A DNA stretch of 64,000 nt from Ilyobacter_A sp963668015 (GCA_963668015.2 CAXXCR010000009.1:1-64000), one strand, 5' to 3'; shown: positions 25,524-35,011, numbered from the stretch's first letter. The notes: generated from the sequence alone by a model not told the origin. Numbers and translations are program-made.

Positions 25524-26849
25524 TTATTTAATTTCAAATCTTAAAAATATACTTGTACCCTTATCGGGAGCACTCTCTAGCTGTATCTCTCCGCCAAGTA
25601 CTTCCAAGATACTTTTCACTATCGCCAGACCCAGACCATGTCCCCCAAATTCACGCGATCTGGATTTGTCCACGCGGTAGAATTTTTCAAAAATTTTTTC
25701 CAGTTTCTCGGGCTCCATTCCTATCCCGTCATCCTGAATTTTTAGCACCAACTGCGAATCTTCTAAGTAGTAGCCAGTGGACACCGTTCCCTCCCTACTG
25801 TATACTATCCCGTTTTTAATCAAGTTTCTTAAGAGCTGCTTAAACAGGTCGGCATCCGAGGTGAATTTTATATTTTTATCCCCATTCGAACTTAATTTTG
25901 CATTTGGGTACAGTATGGACATTTCGCAGTTAATATCATCCACCATCTCCTTTATACAAAAAGTATTTTTTTCCAGTTTCAAGTGATCTTTCTTTGCCAA
26001 AAACAAAAGTTTCTCTATAAGCGAGTTTATGTTTTGGGTCTCATCTTTGATCGCCTTTAAAGCTTCTTTCAAAACCTCTCTGTCTTCCATTCCCCATCTG
26101 TCGATCAGCTTATTATAGCCGCTTATAACTGATATTGGAGTCCTCAGTTCATGAGAAGCATTTTGTACAAATTCCACCTGCAGTTGGACCTGTTTATCCA
26201 GCCTTTTAAGCATTTCTTCATAAGCTTTAAAAACATTGGAAAACTCCTGGAAAAAGCTTCCTTCCTGAAAGGTAACCTTAAAATTACCTAAGTTGACTTT
26301 AGAGGTGGCTTCTTTTAATTTCTCAAACTGTCCTGTTATAATTAGATAAAAATAACGTTGTATAAAATATGAGAGAATAAACACAAAGATAAATCCGATA
26401 ATGGAGACTTTATAAACTTCCTTCAAAAATTTTTCCTCGCTTTTGAAGCCTTTCAATATCTGGACATCAATTGTCTCATCATTTAGAAGCTTCATCTTTG
26501 TATTCAATACATAAAAATCTCCGATTTTAACTAATTTTTCCTGAGACTCTTTCTTACTGAAACTGGGGGAATTTTTTTCTTTAAACTCTTCGGATGCAAA
26601 CCCTATATTTATGAAAAGATCATCCTCTTTAGGGCTTTCCAAAACAGCATTCATATAAAAATCTTCGATGTTTTGATGCTCCTCTTCAATGAGTTCATCC
26701 AACAAAAATTTTTGTACTTGCTTTACCTTATCTGTAGATTGAGTGACTAAATACTGCCTCAATGCAAGGTTTATTCCGACTAAAGCCATAAAAAATAAAG
26801 CCAATATTATAAAGTAGCTTTTTAATAATTCTGAGGAAAGTTTTTTCAT
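25524..26849 (-). CDS. Sensor histidine kinase
   Basis: Membrane-bound HisKA-type kinase of 441 residues. Two membrane helices at about residues 11-30 and 150-172 flank an extracytoplasmic domain of some 120 residues; a HAMP-like linker follows. The H box ASHELRTPIS places the phosphorylated histidine at residue 233; the N box NLIKNGIVYS, G1 DDGIGMEPEKLEKIFEKF and G2 GGHGLGLAIV complete the ATPase domain. It starts 6 nt after the response-regulator gene and leads into the glycosyltransferases, so it probably senses an envelope signal and controls this operon. Confidence 0.92.
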   Translation of the reverse strand: MKKLSSELLKSYFIILALFFMALVGINLALRQYLVTQSTDKVKQVQKFLLDELIEEEHQNIEDFYMNAVLESPKEDDLFINIGFASEEFKEKNSPSFSKKESQEKLVKIGDFYVLNTKMKLLNDETIDVQILKGFKSEEKFLKEVYKVSIIGFIFVFILSYFIQRYFYLIITGQFEKLKEATSKVNLGNFKVTFQEGSFFQEFSNVFKAYEEMLKRLDKQVQLQVEFVQNASHELRTPISVISGYNKLIDRWGMEDREVLKEALKAIKDETQNINSLIEKLLFLAKKDHLKLEKNTFCIKEMVDDINCEMSILYPNAKLSSNGDKNIKFTSDADLFKQLLRNLIKNGIVYSREGTVSTGYYLEDSQLVLKIQDDGIGMEPEKLEKIFEKFYRVDKSRSREFGGHGLGLAIVKSILEVLGGEIQLESAPDKGTSIFLRFEIK

Positions 26850-26855
26850 ACCCAG

Positions 26856-27530
26856 TCACTCTCCCTTCAAGATGTATCCGAACCCACGCACTGTTTTTAT
26901 CAGCTTTTCCTGAAAAGGATCGTCTATTTTTTTTCTGAGAGCTTTTATATACACGTCCACAATCTTTTCCCCGCCCACATAGTCATAGCCCCAGATATTA
27001 TTTAATATCTGCTCTCGGTTCAAAACAATTTCACTGTTTATCATAAAGTACTCTATCAATTTGAATTCAGTTTTAGACAACTTTATATTTGACTGCTGCC
27101 TGGATACTCTGCAAGTGCTTTTATCTAAGATCAAATCTCTGTATCTTAAAAGATCCTTTGTTGAAAACTGCTTTTTATTTCTTAGTGCAACCCGTATTCT
27201 TGCCAACAACTCTTCAATTATAAACGGCTTTGTAATGTAGTCGTCGGCACCTATATCAAGTAAATTAACCTTGTTCAGCGTGCTGTCCTTAGCAGAAACA
27301 ACTATAATCGGGATTTCAGAAGCCTCCCTTATTTTCTTGCACACCTCTTCTCCAGAAACTTCGGGCAGCATCAGGTCCAAAATCACCAAATCAAATAAAT
27401 CATTTTTTATCTCTTTTAAAGCATCTCTGCCGTTATAACAACTTTTTACTGTATACCCTTCATGTGAAAGTTCGAGCTCTAGGTAGCGAGAGATTTTTTT
27501 ATCATCTTCCACCAGTAGTATTTTATTCAA
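26856..27530 (-). CDS. OmpR-family response regulator
   Basis: 224 residues: a receiver domain with acidic pocket VEDD, phosphorylation site Asp52 in VILDLMLPEVSG and the lysine in DYITKPF, then a winged-helix DNA-binding domain ending VDVYIKALRKKIDDPF and TVRGFGYIL. The open frame extends 73 codons upstream into repeat B3, but GGAGGTGA at 27536-27543 is followed at 5 nt by TTG 27530, which gives the normal MNKILLVEDD start. First gene of the operon, as in PmrAB-type systems, so the regulator probably controls its own transcript. Confidence 0.92.
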   Translation of the reverse strand: MNKILLVEDDKKISRYLELELSHEGYTVKSCYNGRDALKEIKNDLFDLVILDLMLPEVSGEEVCKKIREASEIPIIVVSAKDSTLNKVNLLDIGADDYITKPFIIEELLARIRVALRNKKQFSTKDLLRYRDLILDKSTCRVSRQQSNIKLSKTEFKLIEYFMINSEIVLNREQILNNIWGYDYVGGEKIVDVYIKALRKKIDDPFQEKLIKTVRGFGYILKGE

Positions 27531-27667
27531 AATAATCACCTCCGTTATTTTATAGACTAAAAAAGTAAAAATTTGGTTAAAAAACTGGAATTTATTTTGT
27601 ATTAGTAAAATATTTTCTATTAAGTTATCACCAAATTCCAAATGTAATGTTTTAAATACATTCTTTA

Positions 27668-28299
27668 TCTCAAGTCGCTCTTTAAAATTATTCTTATAAA
27701 TTACTGAATTTCTGTACTTTCTTTTCTTGTCCAAAGCACCTACAGGCATTCACTCCCTTTGGTCGATCAAAGTACCAAAGAAACGGCACCCGTTTACATA
27801 ATGAAACTTGTAAAAAAAATTTTACAAGGACTAGAAAATATATTCGTTTCTTTCATTATTTTCTAAGTCTACTCATTTTTAAACTAACTTTCTATTGAAA
27901 TATAGTCGGCAAGCCTCCTTATTTCAATGAAAGTGGATTTCAGAAGATTATTTCTTAACGGAATTTTTTAAACGGGTTTAGATTCGGATGCTTTAAAAGC
28001 TATTGTTTCTAAGCATTTCGGCCATTGAAAACATCAGAGTTAAGAAAGATCGAGAAAAAATCTTTAGAAAAGTTTTAGTGTCCGAAGGCACGGTTTTTGT
28101 GCCAAGTTTGGCCATAAATCAAAGAACAAAGTGATTATGATTTGTGAGCCCTCAGAAAATCACTTTCAGAGTTTTACCCCTATTTTCGAGAGCTTTTAGC
28201 TGATTTTTCTTTGTTACTTTTTTTCCATCAAGGAAAAGAAAGTAAGGTTCTCAGAAATTCAATAATTTAAAACACACAGCAAATATAAATCAACTTGAG
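27668..28299. repeat. Dispersed repeat family B, copy 3
   Basis: Longer copy of about 630 bp. It has an inserted GGCATTCACTCCCTTTGG segment near 27747 and a block AAACTTGTAAAAAAAATTTT with TACAAGGACTAGAAAATA that is shared only with copy 4. Ends: CTCAAGTCGC...AAATTACTGAATT on the left and AATTCAATAATTT...AAATCAACTTGAG on the right. The right tip abuts a GC-rich terminator hairpin. Confidence 0.8.
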
Positions 28300-28305
28300 C
28301 AAAAA

Positions 28306-28330
28306 GACGGCGCCAAATATAGGCGCCGCC
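28306..28330 (-). terminator. Duplicate of the GC-rich hairpin at 20303
   Basis: GGCGCC AAATATA GGCGCC inside a longer G/C stem, followed by T5 on the minus strand. Nearly the same sequence ends the aldose epimerase gene. It has no obvious gene of its own, since the AraC gene upstream has a separate terminator. Confidence 0.55.
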
Positions 28331-28427
28331 TCAAAATCATTCTTGTATTTTCTCTGTCCAGGTTTTTTCAGCTTAAGTATAAAACAATCCACAAATCATT
28401 TTATTTCTACATAAACAATTTTACTAA

Positions 28428-28458
28428 AAAAACTCCTGATTAAAAATCAGGAGTTTTG
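28428..28458 (-). terminator. Terminator of the first AraC regulator
   Basis: AAACTCCTGATT and AATCAGGAGTTT form a perfect stem with T-rich flanks. It overlaps the last codons of the gene. The same stem ends the paralogue at 39826. Confidence 0.85.
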
Positions 28459-29310
28459 AGCTGAAGTAAGATATTTTCTATATTTTCCCGGAGGCATTCC
28501 TATCGTTTTAGTAAAAAGCATATTGAAGTAATTCGGGTTATCATAACCTAAGCTTTCTGCAATTTCTGTGATGGAATAATCTGTATTTATTAACAGATTT
28601 TGTGCCTCTCCTATTTTTCTCTTTATTATATACTGCATCGGTGAATATCCGGTTTTATCTTTGAAAGTGTGCATCAGATAATATTGACTTATACCCAGCT
28701 CTTTAGACAGAGATTTTATGCTTAAATTTTCTAAAAAATTCTCATCAATATATTTTTTTATTCTTTGTCCTAGCTCGTACTCTTCTTCTTCTTTCTTGTT
28801 TCCTGACAACTCTACTAATCTGACAACTATAGAGATCAAACTAAGCATTAAATAGTTGCAGGTTTTCTCTACGCCTTTTCTGTTTGAAAAAACTTCCGAA
28901 TACATTATTTTAAATAGACTTTCTATCGCCTCAAAGTGTTCGCCGCTGTGTATTACAGGTTCTATATTATCAGGGTTTAACTGATTTTCACTAAGCCCCT
29001 TTAAATGTAACTTGCTGATTCCACATACATATGTACTAACATAGTTTTCATTGTTTGAACGTTCATCGTGAAGAACATTCTTGTTGTAAATAAGTATGTC
29101 GCCTTTTTTTGTTTTATATTCTTTGTCTCCTATAATGTGAGTTCCACGACCATCCCTTATGAAAACAATTTCTAGCATATCCTCATGTTTGTGCATTATT
29201 CTAGGAAATTTATTGTGTTTTTTTTCGGCTTTACATACGTGTATTAATTTGGGTAATTTGTTGTTTTTAAAAATCGAAGTATTGCTATTTTCGACAAAAC
29301 ATTGAATCAT
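28447..29310 (-). CDS. AraC-family regulator, inositol region copy 1
   Basis: 287-residue transcription factor: an N-terminal cupin-type effector domain (HKHEDMLEIVFIRDGRGTHI) and a C-terminal pair of helix-turn-helix motifs (LSIKSLSKELGISQYYLMHT, then DYSITEIAESLGYDNPNYFN). It is a close paralogue of the protein at 39826, identical over long stretches such as GTHIIG, YNKNVLHDE and SPMQYIIKRKIG. It diverges from the sodium symporter gene, with two copies of the shared promoter module in between, so it is a strong candidate to bind that module. Effector unknown; inositol or a derivative is the guess. Confidence 0.9.
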   Translation of the reverse strand: MIQCFVENSNTSIFKNNKLPKLIHVCKAEKKHNKFPRIMHKHEDMLEIVFIRDGRGTHIIGDKEYKTKKGDILIYNKNVLHDERSNNENYVSTYVCGISKLHLKGLSENQLNPDNIEPVIHSGEHFEAIESLFKIMYSEVFSNRKGVEKTCNYLMLSLISIVVRLVELSGNKKEEEEYELGQRIKKYIDENFLENLSIKSLSKELGISQYYLMHTFKDKTGYSPMQYIIKRKIGEAQNLLINTDYSITEIAESLGYDNPNYFNMLFTKTIGMPPGKYRKYLTSAQNS

Positions 29311-29439
29311 TTTAAATCAAACTCCTTTAAACTAAAACGTTATTACATTAAAAAATAATAATACAACTTAGTATAAAAGCCCTAAGTTATTTTAGCAATT
29401 TTTGTAATAAATGTCAACATTCATGACTTATTCGGTAAA

Positions 29440-29545
29440 TAAAATAACAGGAAAGTGTAGTTTGTAAAAGTTTAATTTAAAAGAATCAAGAATACATTAG
29501 CTTAAAAATAAGCTTAAAAAGCAATTTAGTTTATTTTAAGAACAT
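29440..29545 (+). promoter_or_regulatory. Shared regulatory module, degenerate copy
   Basis: AACAGGAAAGTGTAGTTTGT starts the module and AAAAAGCAATTTAGTTTATT ends it; the two AAAG cores are at 29452 and 29518, 66 bp apart. The promoter that normally follows is degenerate (TTTAAG, no good -10), so this may be an upstream operator only. Confidence 0.6.
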
Positions 29546-29579
29546 TACTGTGTAATCGTGATGAATTTTTATTAAAAAC

Positions 29580-29703
29580 TCAAAGCAGGAAAGTATAGTT
29601 TTTATAAAACCTAAAGCGAGAAAGTCCAATAAAATCAAGCATAAGATAAAAATATAAAAAGCACTTTTATTTATTGAGCAAAACACAAACTCTGAACTAT
29701 AAT
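29580..29703 (+). promoter_or_regulatory. Shared regulatory module and promoter of the symporter gene
   Basis: Box 1 GCAGGAAAGTATAGTTTTT (core 29590), box 2 AAAATCAA (29631), box 3 TATAAAAAGCACTTTTATTT (core 29658). TTGAGC at 29674 and TATAAT at 29698 with an 18-bp spacer form the promoter, 16 bp after the box 3 core. Confidence 0.75.
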
Positions 29704-29803
29704 TAAGCACACGAAGATCACAATTAGAACACAAGTGTTGAAAAAACCCTTAATTGAATCAAAATAATACAACTAAGGTAAAAATATTTGAGGAGGAGTA
29801 AAG

Positions 29804-31390
29804 TTGAGTTTATTTGCAGTAGTGTCGTTTATTTTTTTCACAGCTCTTGTAGCCGTGATATCGTATCGTGTGACCGGAAAAGAGGATCTAGATTCTCAGG
29901 ATGGTTACTTTTTGGGAGGTAGAAGCTTAACTGGTCCCGTTATAGCAGGTTCCTTAATGCTTACAAACCTTTCTACAGAGCAGCTTGTTGGACTAAACGG
30001 GCAGGCGTACAGTGAATCTATGGCGGTAATGGCCTGGGAAGCTGGATCGGCAGTTGCACTTGTTATGATGGCGTTGATATTCCTGCCTAAATACCTGAAA
30101 AGTGGTATAACAACTATACCTGATTTCTTAGAGGAAAGATATGATACCGGGACTAGACAAATAGTTACTTTAATGTTTATCCTGAGCTATGTTTTAACTT
30201 ATCTTCCTACAGTACTTTATTCTGGATCTTTAGTTTTAAACGGTTTATTCCATGTGCCTGAAATGCTTGGAATAAGTCAATTTCAAGCCCTTTGGATTAC
30301 TGTTATTGGTGTAGGAATAGTTGGATCTATCTATGCGATATTTGGTGGTTTAAAAGCAGTTGCTGTATCAGATACTATAAATGGTATGGGGCTTCTTGTC
30401 GGTGGACTTATGATCCCTGTGCTGGGACTCATAAAACTTGGTGGCGGAAGTTTCAGTGAAGGTATGCAGGTTTTGTCAACAGTGCATCCGGAAAAATTAA
30501 ACTCTGTTGGTTCTCCGACTTCATCAGTTCCATTTGCAGTAATGTTTACAGGGATGCTTTTCAACAACCTCTACTACTGGTGTACAAACCAAGCTATAGT
30601 GCAAAGAGCTTTTGCAGCTAAAAACTTAGAAGAAGGGCAAAAAGGAGTTATTTATGCTGGTTTCTTAAAACTATTGGGTCCACTTTTCTTGGTAGTTCCT
30701 GGGATTTTAGCATTCCACTTATATCCTAATCTGCCTTCAGCGGATATGGCTTACCCTACACTAATCGATGACATACTACCTAAACCATTAGTTGGGTTCT
30801 TTGGAGCAGTTCTATTTGGAGCTATACTGAGCTCGTTTAATTCGGCTCTTAACAGTACCGTTACACTTTTTGCTTTAAACATATACAGACCTATATTCAA
30901 GCAAGATGCAACAGACCATGAATTAGTTTCATTTGGTAAAAAATTAGGAACTGTATTGGCAATAGTCTCTATGTCAGTAGCGCCGTTTATTATGTATGCT
31001 AAAGGCGGCCTGTATGGTTTCCTTCAACAAATGTATGGTTTCTATAGTGTCCCTCTACTGGTGATAATAGTTGTAGGATTCTTTACTAAAAGAACGTCAG
31101 CTTTTGCAGCTAAATTCGCTATGATTTTCCATGTGGTCTTGTATTCGGCATACAACTTATCTAATATAGAAACAAATTTCTTACACATCTTAGGTCTTCT
31201 ACTTCCTATAGAAGTATTAGCGATGCTATTTATATCTAAATTCAAATCTAGAGATGAAGACTTTGTACACGAAGACAGTGGAGCAGTGGATATAACTCCT
31301 TGGAAACATGCTAAACTGGCCGGTGCTATAGCTATACTTGTTATGGCTGGTGTGTATATATTCTTCTCACCGCTTGGTATTGCAGCGTAA
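29804..31390 (+). CDS. Sodium:solute symporter (SSS family, SglT-like)
   Basis: Polytopic membrane transporter that imports a sugar or polyol with sodium. 528 residues and about 14 membrane helices. The family signature region GSIYAIFGGLKAVAVSDTIN and the early motif GYFLGGRSLTGPVIAGSLML are clear. TTG 29804 follows AGGAGGAG. It has its own regulatory module and terminator and faces an AraC gene. Being the first unit of the inositol region, it most likely imports inositol or a related cyclitol; that substrate is inferred from neighbours. Confidence 0.9.
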   Translation: MSLFAVVSFIFFTALVAVISYRVTGKEDLDSQDGYFLGGRSLTGPVIAGSLMLTNLSTEQLVGLNGQAYSESMAVMAWEAGSAVALVMMALIFLPKYLKSGITTIPDFLEERYDTGTRQIVTLMFILSYVLTYLPTVLYSGSLVLNGLFHVPEMLGISQFQALWITVIGVGIVGSIYAIFGGLKAVAVSDTINGMGLLVGGLMIPVLGLIKLGGGSFSEGMQVLSTVHPEKLNSVGSPTSSVPFAVMFTGMLFNNLYYWCTNQAIVQRAFAAKNLEEGQKGVIYAGFLKLLGPLFLVVPGILAFHLYPNLPSADMAYPTLIDDILPKPLVGFFGAVLFGAILSSFNSALNSTVTLFALNIYRPIFKQDATDHELVSFGKKLGTVLAIVSMSVAPFIMYAKGGLYGFLQQMYGFYSVPLLVIIVVGFFTKRTSAFAAKFAMIFHVVLYSAYNLSNIETNFLHILGLLLPIEVLAMLFISKFKSRDEDFVHEDSGAVDITPWKHAKLAGAIAILVMAGVYIFFSPLGIAA

Positions 31391-31435
31391 GGTATTCAAA
31401 AAGCCGGCAACTCAGTTCCATCAAAAATTATATTT

Positions 31436-31467
31436 GGGGCGGATCAAATTTTCCGCCTCATTTTTTT
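31436..31467 (+). terminator. Terminator of the symporter gene
   Basis: GGGGCGGA and TCCGCCTC pair over a short AT loop, followed by seven T. Confidence 0.85.
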
Positions 31468-31539
31468 GTTAAACGCATTGATTATACACGTAAATTTTTA
31501 TAGAGGTGTGAATTTTAGATCATCGTAAAAAAGTATAAC

Positions 31540-31662
31540 GCTAAAGCAGGAAAATATATTTTTGATAAAAGCAAAGATTAAAAACTTAATAAAATCAAGG
31601 CTTATAAGCGTGCACAAAAAGCATTTTAGTTAATTGTGAGATTCTGTAAATTGGGTTAATAT
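31540..31662 (+). promoter_or_regulatory. Shared regulatory module and promoter of iolE
   Basis: Box 1 GCAGGAAAATATATTTTTG (core 31551), box 2 AAAATCAA (31591), box 3 ACAAAAAGCATTTTAGTT (core 31618), then TTGTGA at 31634 and TAATAT at 31657 with a 17-bp spacer. Confidence 0.7.
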
Positions 31663-31824
31663 ATAGAACACAAACCGGCACGATCAATGATAAGTCGTTC
31701 TGTGGTTTCGTTTTTATCACGCGTTTAATTTTTTACCACAGGTAATTTGATCAAAAAAGATTAATGCATTACAAAATTAAAAAGATCGCATTATTTGATT
31801 AATTTAAAATTAGGAGGAGTACAC

Positions 31825-32748
31825 ATGGGTATTAAAATTACAGGTGCCCCATGCAGTTGGGGAGTAGACAATCCAAAAAATCCATACCTGCCATCTTGGC
31901 TGAAAGTATTGGATGAAGCATCGACAGCAGGTTACAAAGGACTTGAGCTTGGACCATACGGGTATATCCCGCTTGATCTAGACCTTGTAAGTGCTGAGTT
32001 AAAGAAAAGAGATTTAAGCATTGTTGCGGGGACTATATTCGATGACTTAGTGTCTGAAGACAACCAAAAAAACATCATAAAACAAGTGCATGACATTTGC
32101 GGGTTGATTACAAAGTTACCGCTTGAAGAAAAAGAAGAAGGGCAACATTTTAAAACTCCATACTTGGTTGTTATCGACTGGGGGCATGACGAACGTGATT
32201 ATGCAGCCGGGCATGTGGATACGGCGCCGAGACTTGATGAGGAGGACTGGTCAAGAATGGTCGGCCTTATTAAAAAAGTGGCTAAAATTTCATATGAAGA
32301 ATATGGTGTAAGGACAGTTATTCATCCTCATGCAGGAGGATACATCGAATTCGCAGATGAAATCGATAAAATAGCAGAAGAAATTCCATATGAAACAGCA
32401 GGTCTTTGCTTGGATACAGGCCACCTGTTCTTCTCGGGTATGGATCCGGTTGAATGGTTGACAAAATATAAAGATCAAATTGACTATGTTCACTTCAAAG
32501 ATGTGAATCAATCTGTGTATGATCAAATAATGACAGAAGAGATAAGATTCTTTGATGCTGTTGCTAAAGGGGTAATGTGCCCTTTGGGAACAGGAGAATT
32601 GAATTATCCTGAAATTTATAATTCTTTGAAAGAAATTGAGTACAATGGTTTCATAACTATAGAACAAGAACGTGATCCAAGAAACTCTGACACGAGTTTA
32701 AGAGACGTAAAAGCAAGCTTGGATTATTTAAAAAGTATAGGATTTTAG
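31825..32748 (+). CDS. iolE: Inosose dehydratase IolE-like TIM-barrel protein
   Basis: Metal-dependent xylose-isomerase-like barrel that in inositol breakdown dehydrates scyllo-inosose (2-keto-myo-inositol). The start GIKITGAPCSWGVDNPKNPY is the IolE hallmark; metal ligands are suggested by IHPHAGGYIEFADEI, CLDTGHLFFSG and DYVHFKDVN. About 307 residues. The reading frame opens at 31795, but AGGAGG before ATG 31825 sets the start. First gene of a unit followed 27 nt later by the oxidoreductase. Confidence 0.9.
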   Translation: MGIKITGAPCSWGVDNPKNPYLPSWLKVLDEASTAGYKGLELGPYGYIPLDLDLVSAELKKRDLSIVAGTIFDDLVSEDNQKNIIKQVHDICGLITKLPLEEKEEGQHFKTPYLVVIDWGHDERDYAAGHVDTAPRLDEEDWSRMVGLIKKVAKISYEEYGVRTVIHPHAGGYIEFADEIDKIAEEIPYETAGLCLDTGHLFFSGMDPVEWLTKYKDQIDYVHFKDVNQSVYDQIMTEEIRFFDAVAKGVMCPLGTGELNYPEIYNSLKEIEYNGFITIEQERDPRNSDTSLRDVKASLDYLKSIGF

Positions 32749-32775
32749 AAATTTTATTTTAGGAGGTAGTTTAAA

Positions 32776-33945
32776 ATGATTAATGGCGAAAAAGGTGCAT
32801 CACGTTCTATCAGATGGGGAATGGTTGGTGGGGGTAAAGGCAGCAATATCGGTTATATCCACCGTTCAGCAGCATTACGTGACAATAATTTTGATTTAAT
32901 TGCAGGTGCGTTTGATATCGACCCTGAAAGAGGAATTGCGTTTGCTAAAGAGTTAGGCGTTAGTGAAGAGCGTTGCTATGGTGACTATAAAAAAATGTTG
33001 GAAGAAGAAGCAAAGAGAGAAGACGGTATCGAAGCAGTTACGATTGCTACACCGAACGGAACTCACTACGAGATCAGTAAAGCTTGCTTGGAAGCCGGGC
33101 TGCATGTAGTTTGTGAAAAACCTTTATGTTTCACATCTGAAGAAGCAGAAGAACTTGAAAAAATAGCAACAGAAAAAAAGTTGATATTCGGTGTTACTTA
33201 TGGTTATTCAGGGCATCAAATGATAACCGAGGCACGTGAACTTATTTCAAACGGAGACTTGGGAGAGATTCGTCTTATCAACACACAATTTTCTTATGGG
33301 TGGTTCTCAGCGCCGGTTGAAGAGCTGTACCCGGCTGCAAAATGGAGATTGAGTCCAAAAAATGCAGGACCAAGCTTTATCTTAGGTGACGTAGGTACTC
33401 ACTCATGGCATATGGCTGAAACTATGGTTCCTGGACTTAAAATAGAAGAGTTGATGTGTGCAATGCAAAGATTCGGTAAAGGCAGAGAATTGGAAGACAA
33501 CGCACACGTATTAATCAAGTGTAATGACGGTATTTTCTGCAACCTTTGGTCAAGCGCTATCAACGCAGGTTCACACCACGGTATGAAAATTCGTGTAATC
33601 GGATCAAAAGCAAGTGTTGAATGGTTTGCAGAGCGTCCAAATCAATTAAGATATGAGATAGAAGGAGAGCCTGTTAGAATTTTAGAAAGAGGAGCCGGAT
33701 ATCTTCACGACGCATCAAATGAAACTGATAGAATCAATGCAGGTCATCCCGAAGGATTATTTGAATCTTGGTCTAATATGTACCGTAGATTCGCTATTGC
33801 AATGGACGCTGCGATCCGTGGCGACCAAGAATTCCTTAAAACTTTCTGGTATCCAAATGTAAAAGAAGGGGCGGAAGGTGTTAAATTCGTAGAAGCTTGT
33901 GTTAAATCAGATAAAGAAGGGGCGACTTGGGTAAGCGTAAAATAA
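32776..33945 (+). CDS. Gfo/Idh/MocA-family oxidoreductase (inositol dehydrogenase-like)
   Basis: NAD(P)-dependent sugar or cyclitol dehydrogenase. 389 residues: Rossmann motif GMVGGGKGSNIGYIHRSA at residues 15-32, the conserved CEKPLC motif with the catalytic-type lysine near 115, and the GDVGTHSWHMAE segment with the active-site His. It follows iolE in the same transcript and would catalyse the first oxidation (inositol to inosose) or the interconversion of a keto-sugar. It is longer than classical IolG (about 340), so assignment as iolG is not safe. AGGAGG before ATG 32776. Confidence 0.88.
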   Translation: MINGEKGASRSIRWGMVGGGKGSNIGYIHRSAALRDNNFDLIAGAFDIDPERGIAFAKELGVSEERCYGDYKKMLEEEAKREDGIEAVTIATPNGTHYEISKACLEAGLHVVCEKPLCFTSEEAEELEKIATEKKLIFGVTYGYSGHQMITEARELISNGDLGEIRLINTQFSYGWFSAPVEELYPAAKWRLSPKNAGPSFILGDVGTHSWHMAETMVPGLKIEELMCAMQRFGKGRELEDNAHVLIKCNDGIFCNLWSSAINAGSHHGMKIRVIGSKASVEWFAERPNQLRYEIEGEPVRILERGAGYLHDASNETDRINAGHPEGLFESWSNMYRRFAIAMDAAIRGDQEFLKTFWYPNVKEGAEGVKFVEACVKSDKEGATWVSVK

Positions 33946-34069
33946 GCAATATATTAAGTAGTGTTGGGATGAAAATATTTCTACCGATAACAAAAAATAG
34001 AAGCAGCTGTATGAAGGTAGTTTTGGTAAAAGTTTAGCAACAATATATTATAATGAGGAGTTGGTAATT

Positions 34070-35011
34070 TTGAAAAGAATTCTATCTTTAATTTTTATGA
34101 TTACGGCAATGTTGGCAATGGTTGGATGTGGAGAAAAATCAGATGATGGTAAAAAATCTATACGTGTAGGGGTTACTCTGCCGAGTTTTGACAATACGTT
34201 TCAACTTTATCTTATGGATGCCATCAAGGATCACGCAGCATCTATTGATGAAAATGTAGAGCTTACTTTCGTTGATGCAAAAAATGACTCGGCAATGCAG
34301 TTAAACCAAGTGGAAAACTTTATCACTCAAGAGGTAGACGCAATCATAGTTGTTACAACTAGTGCTGAGGCTACAGCACCTATGTCTAGCGCAGCCTTAT
34401 CTGCTAAAGTTCCTTTAGTTTATCTTAATGCTAGACCGGCAGAAGTTCCTGATGGATTAAACTATGTTGGTTCTAAAGAAACAGTAGCCGGAAATCTTCA
34501 AATGGAGTATGTAGCAGAAAAACTTGGAGGAAAAGGGAATGTAGCAATCCTTATGGGTGACCTCGTTCATGAAGCTTCGTATAGAAGAACAGACGGTGTA
34601 AAAGAAATCGTAGCAAAATACCCTGGTATTAAAGTAATAAAAGAACAAACTGGTAAATGGGAAAGAGCCCTTGGTATGAACGTTACAGAAAACTGGCTTA
34701 ACAGTGGGGATAAACTAGACGCTATAATAGCAAACAATGATGAAATGGCCATTGGTGCAGTAAAAGCCTTGGAAGGTGCCGATTTACTAGGTGAAGTACT
34801 TGTATTAGGAGTAGATGCAACTGATGATGGTGTTGCTGAGCTGGAAAAAGGTAATCTGACTGCAACAGTATTCCAAGATGCAGCGGGGCAAGGTAGTGGA
34901 GCGTTGGATGTAGCTCTAAGAGTATTAAAAGGAGAAAAAGTGGAAAAAGACACTTGGATACCATTTAAACTGGTAACACTTGAAAACTACAAAGAAGTTT
35001 TAGGTAGATAG
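34070..35011 (+). CDS. Periplasmic sugar-binding lipoprotein (RbsB-like), copy 1
   Basis: Type I periplasmic-binding protein for a pentose, hexose or cyclitol. TTG 34070 follows GAGGAG at 9 nt; the signal peptide ends in a lipobox, MVGC, so it is a lipoprotein. Mature part: SIRVGVTLPSFDNTFQLYL, then VDAIIVVTTSAEATAPMSSA and GVDATDDGVAEL, the typical ligand-cleft strands. 313 residues. No ABC permease or ATPase gene is next to it. Its closest relative in the window is the protein at 37548 (about half identical by eye). It may serve the ABC system at 61.8-64 kb or act as a sensor. Confidence 0.88.
   Translation: MKRILSLIFMITAMLAMVGCGEKSDDGKKSIRVGVTLPSFDNTFQLYLMDAIKDHAASIDENVELTFVDAKNDSAMQLNQVENFITQEVDAIIVVTTSAEATAPMSSAALSAKVPLVYLNARPAEVPDGLNYVGSKETVAGNLQMEYVAEKLGGKGNVAILMGDLVHEASYRRTDGVKEIVAKYPGIKVIKEQTGKWERALGMNVTENWLNSGDKLDAIIANNDEMAIGAVKALEGADLLGEVLVLGVDATDDGVAELEKGNLTATVFQDAAGQGSGALDVALRVLKGEKVEKDTWIPFKLVTLENYKEVLGR

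Noticed and set aside
27531..27749. N-terminal extension of the response regulator
   Set aside because: It runs into repeat B3; the TTG at 27530 with a strong ribosome site gives the normal receiver-domain start.
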